A stretch of DNA of 64,000 nucleotides from Elephas maximus indicus. Taxonomy: Eukaryota > Chordata > Mammalia > Proboscidea > Elephantidae. A program made the translations under genes and the position numbers. Location of the stretch: NCBI RefSeq assembly GCF_024166365.1, contig NC_064820.1, positions 88,488,001 to 88,552,000 of the forward strand, in the 5' to 3' direction. Of the stretch, positions 62,549 through 64,000 are shown in pieces. The first letter of the stretch is position 1. Each line of letters opens with the position of its first letter. The notes beneath the pieces were generated by a model. The model had not been told where the DNA came from. It saw nothing but the letters and a program-made list of their open reading frames with translations, and searched no databases.

Positions 62549-62579
62549 ACAGCAGATATGAATTTAGAAGGAGATTGTT

Positions 62580-63612
62580 TTTGTTGTTTTTAGGAGCCAT
62601 GGAGTTGGTTCCAACTCATAGTGATCCATGTACAACAGAACAAAACACTGCCTGGTCCTGCGCTATCCTAACAATTGTTATGCTCGAGCCCATTGTTGCA
62701 GCCACTGTGTCAGGCCATCTCACTGACAGCCTTCCTCTTTTTTGCTGACCCTCTACTTTACCAAGCATGGTGCCCTTCTCCAGGGACTGATCCCTCCCGA
62801 CAACATGTCCAAAGTATGTGAGACACAGTCTGTCCATCTTTGCTTCAACAGAGCATTCTGGTTATACTTCTTCCAAGACAGATGTGCTTGTTCTTTTGGC
62901 AGTCCATGGTATATTCAGGATTCTTTGCCAGCATCACTATTCAAAGGAATCAGTTCTTTGATCTTCCTTAATTATCGTCCAGCTTTCACAGGCATATGAG
63001 GAGATTGAAAACACCATGGCTTGGGTCAGGCGCACTTTAGTCCTCAAGGTGACATCTTTGCTCTTTAACACTTTAAAGAGGTCTTTTGCAGCAGATTTGC
63101 CCAATGCAATGCATCTTTTGATTTCTTGACTGCTGCTTCCATGGGTGTTGATTGTGGATCCAAGTAAAATGAAATCCTTGACAATCTTTTCTGCATTCAT
63201 CATGATGTTACTTATTGGTCCAGTTGTGAGGATTTTTGTTTTTTTGAGGTGTAGTCCATACTGAAGGCTGTAGTCTTTGATCTTCATCGGTAAGTGCTTC
63301 AAATCCTCTTCACTTTCAGCAAGAAGGTTATGTCATCTGCATAAAGCAGGTTGTTCATGAGTCTTCCTCCAATCCTGATTCTGCACTCTTCCTCGTATTG
63401 TCCAGCTTCTCGGATTATTTGGTCTGTTTATAGATTGAATAGGTATGGTGAAAGGATACAACTCTGACATACACCTTTCCTGACTTTAAACCAGGCAGTA
63501 ACCTCTTATTCTCTTCAAATGACTGCCTCTTGGTCTATGTACAGGTTCCTCATGAACACAATTAAGTGTTCTGGAATTCCCATTCTTGACACTGTTATCC
63601 ATAATTTGTTAT
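62580..63612 (-). mobile_element. RTE LINE, reverse transcriptase to 3' end, defective
   Basis: On the - strand: RT C-terminal text at 62937-63302 ('YYSLQ'-type 'DYSLQYGLHLKKTKI', 'ILLGSTINTHGSSSQEIK', 'LRTKVRLTQAMVFSI'). The 3' end follows at 62.85-62.59 kb ('RLCLTYFGHVVGRDQSLEKG' in one frame) with a tail near 62590. It starts near 63612 in the RT core ('ataatttgttatgattcatg') and has several frameshifts. Confidence 0.9.
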
Positions 63613-63614
63613 GA

Positions 63615-64000
63615 TTCATGAGATTCGTACATAAAATTATTTAGCTCCTTACCGGATATCCCATAGGTGGGTGCTCAATAAAAGATAGCTTCTATTATGG
63701 TTATTATTCTATTGATCTTAATCTCCTGTGTAGTGAAGGGATCTTACTTCTTGTTGTGTAATTTTATTTTTAACGTGGGACCACTTACTAGCTCTGTGGC
63801 CTTGAACCGTTTGGACTTAATTTTTGATCTTCAGTTTAAATTAGTTGAAATGAGGGATTGAATTAACTCAGATTTTCTCCCTTATCCGATTCTTATTGAT
63901 TGGTGTGGGAACTTCTTGGAGTGGTATCCTTCGATAGCATTTCCATGGTTCACTGGGAAGACATGCTGTAATGTTATGATTCTGAGAACGAGATTTGACA
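63615..64000. other. XRCC4 intron 3, no recognised feature
   Basis: AT-rich, with weak L2/MIR-like text near 63650-63690 ('taggtgggtgctcaataaaa'). Nothing firm. Confidence 0.4.

Noticed and set aside
62937..63302. 121-codon - strand ORF as a possible gene
   Set aside because: It matches the same RTE region as 49.2 kb and is flanked by more RTE sequence with frameshifts.

Overview
This is mammalian nuclear DNA, most likely from an afrotherian and probably a paenungulate such as an elephant. The evidence is the very high density of the tRNA-headed AfroSINE family (about 25 copies or fragments), their RTE-clade LINE partner, and L1 3' ends of the matching type. Ancient mammal-wide repeats (L2, MIR, MER5-type hAT) lie between them. 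It is AT-rich intronic sequence with one CpG-rich stretch at about 7.1-7.75 kb. There are no bacterial, CRISPR or operon features.

Genes. The window covers the 5' part of XRCC4 on the + strand, a non-homologous end-joining scaffold that binds DNA ligase IV and XLF. A CpG-island promoter at about 7.4-7.7 kb is shared head-to-head with TMEM167A, which runs on the - strand. The TMEM167A first exon appears to end directly after its ATG. The XRCC4 non-coding exon 1 is inferred at about 7.6-7.69 kb. The first coding exon (residues 1-46) is at 43542-43691 and the next (residues 46/47-105) at 51137-51312. Both have consensus splice sites and matching phases. Positions 1-7395 are TMEM167A intron 1, 7690-43541 XRCC4 intron 1, 43692-51136 intron 2, and 51313-64000 the start of intron 3. 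I did not find TMEM167A exon 2 or XRCC4 exon 4.

Repeat layout. 0-5 kb: a probable LTR, L2 split by an L1 3' end with target-site duplication (TSD), and three AfroSINEs head to tail. 8.7-14.9 kb: RTE split by an ERV1-like solo LTR, and L2 ORF2 split by an antisense MaLR-like LTR. 18.6-26.8 kb: a near-full-length antisense L1 that itself holds a younger truncated L1 with a TSD. 28.3-30.5 kb: RTE reverse-transcriptase remnants with an 81-bp tandem duplication. 32.8-39.5 kb: RTE pieces, two LTRs and AfroSINEs. 41.3-42.9 kb: an older L1. 48.7-50.4 kb: RTE split by a solo LTR. 52.06-53.65 kb: a probable antisense processed pseudogene. 56.4-63.6 kb: antisense L1s and RTE.

Most notable. A roughly 117-bp copy of the XRCC4 exon-2 acceptor, start codon and first 22 codons is embedded inside the L1 1.3 kb upstream of the real exon. 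It is about 90% identical and reads in frame into the L1 ORF2 tail. Also worth checking are an in-frame 90-nt cryptic exon in intron 3, a perfect 17-bp-arm hairpin, and a 40-bp direct repeat flanking an RTE fragment. I see no undescribed multi-gene system.
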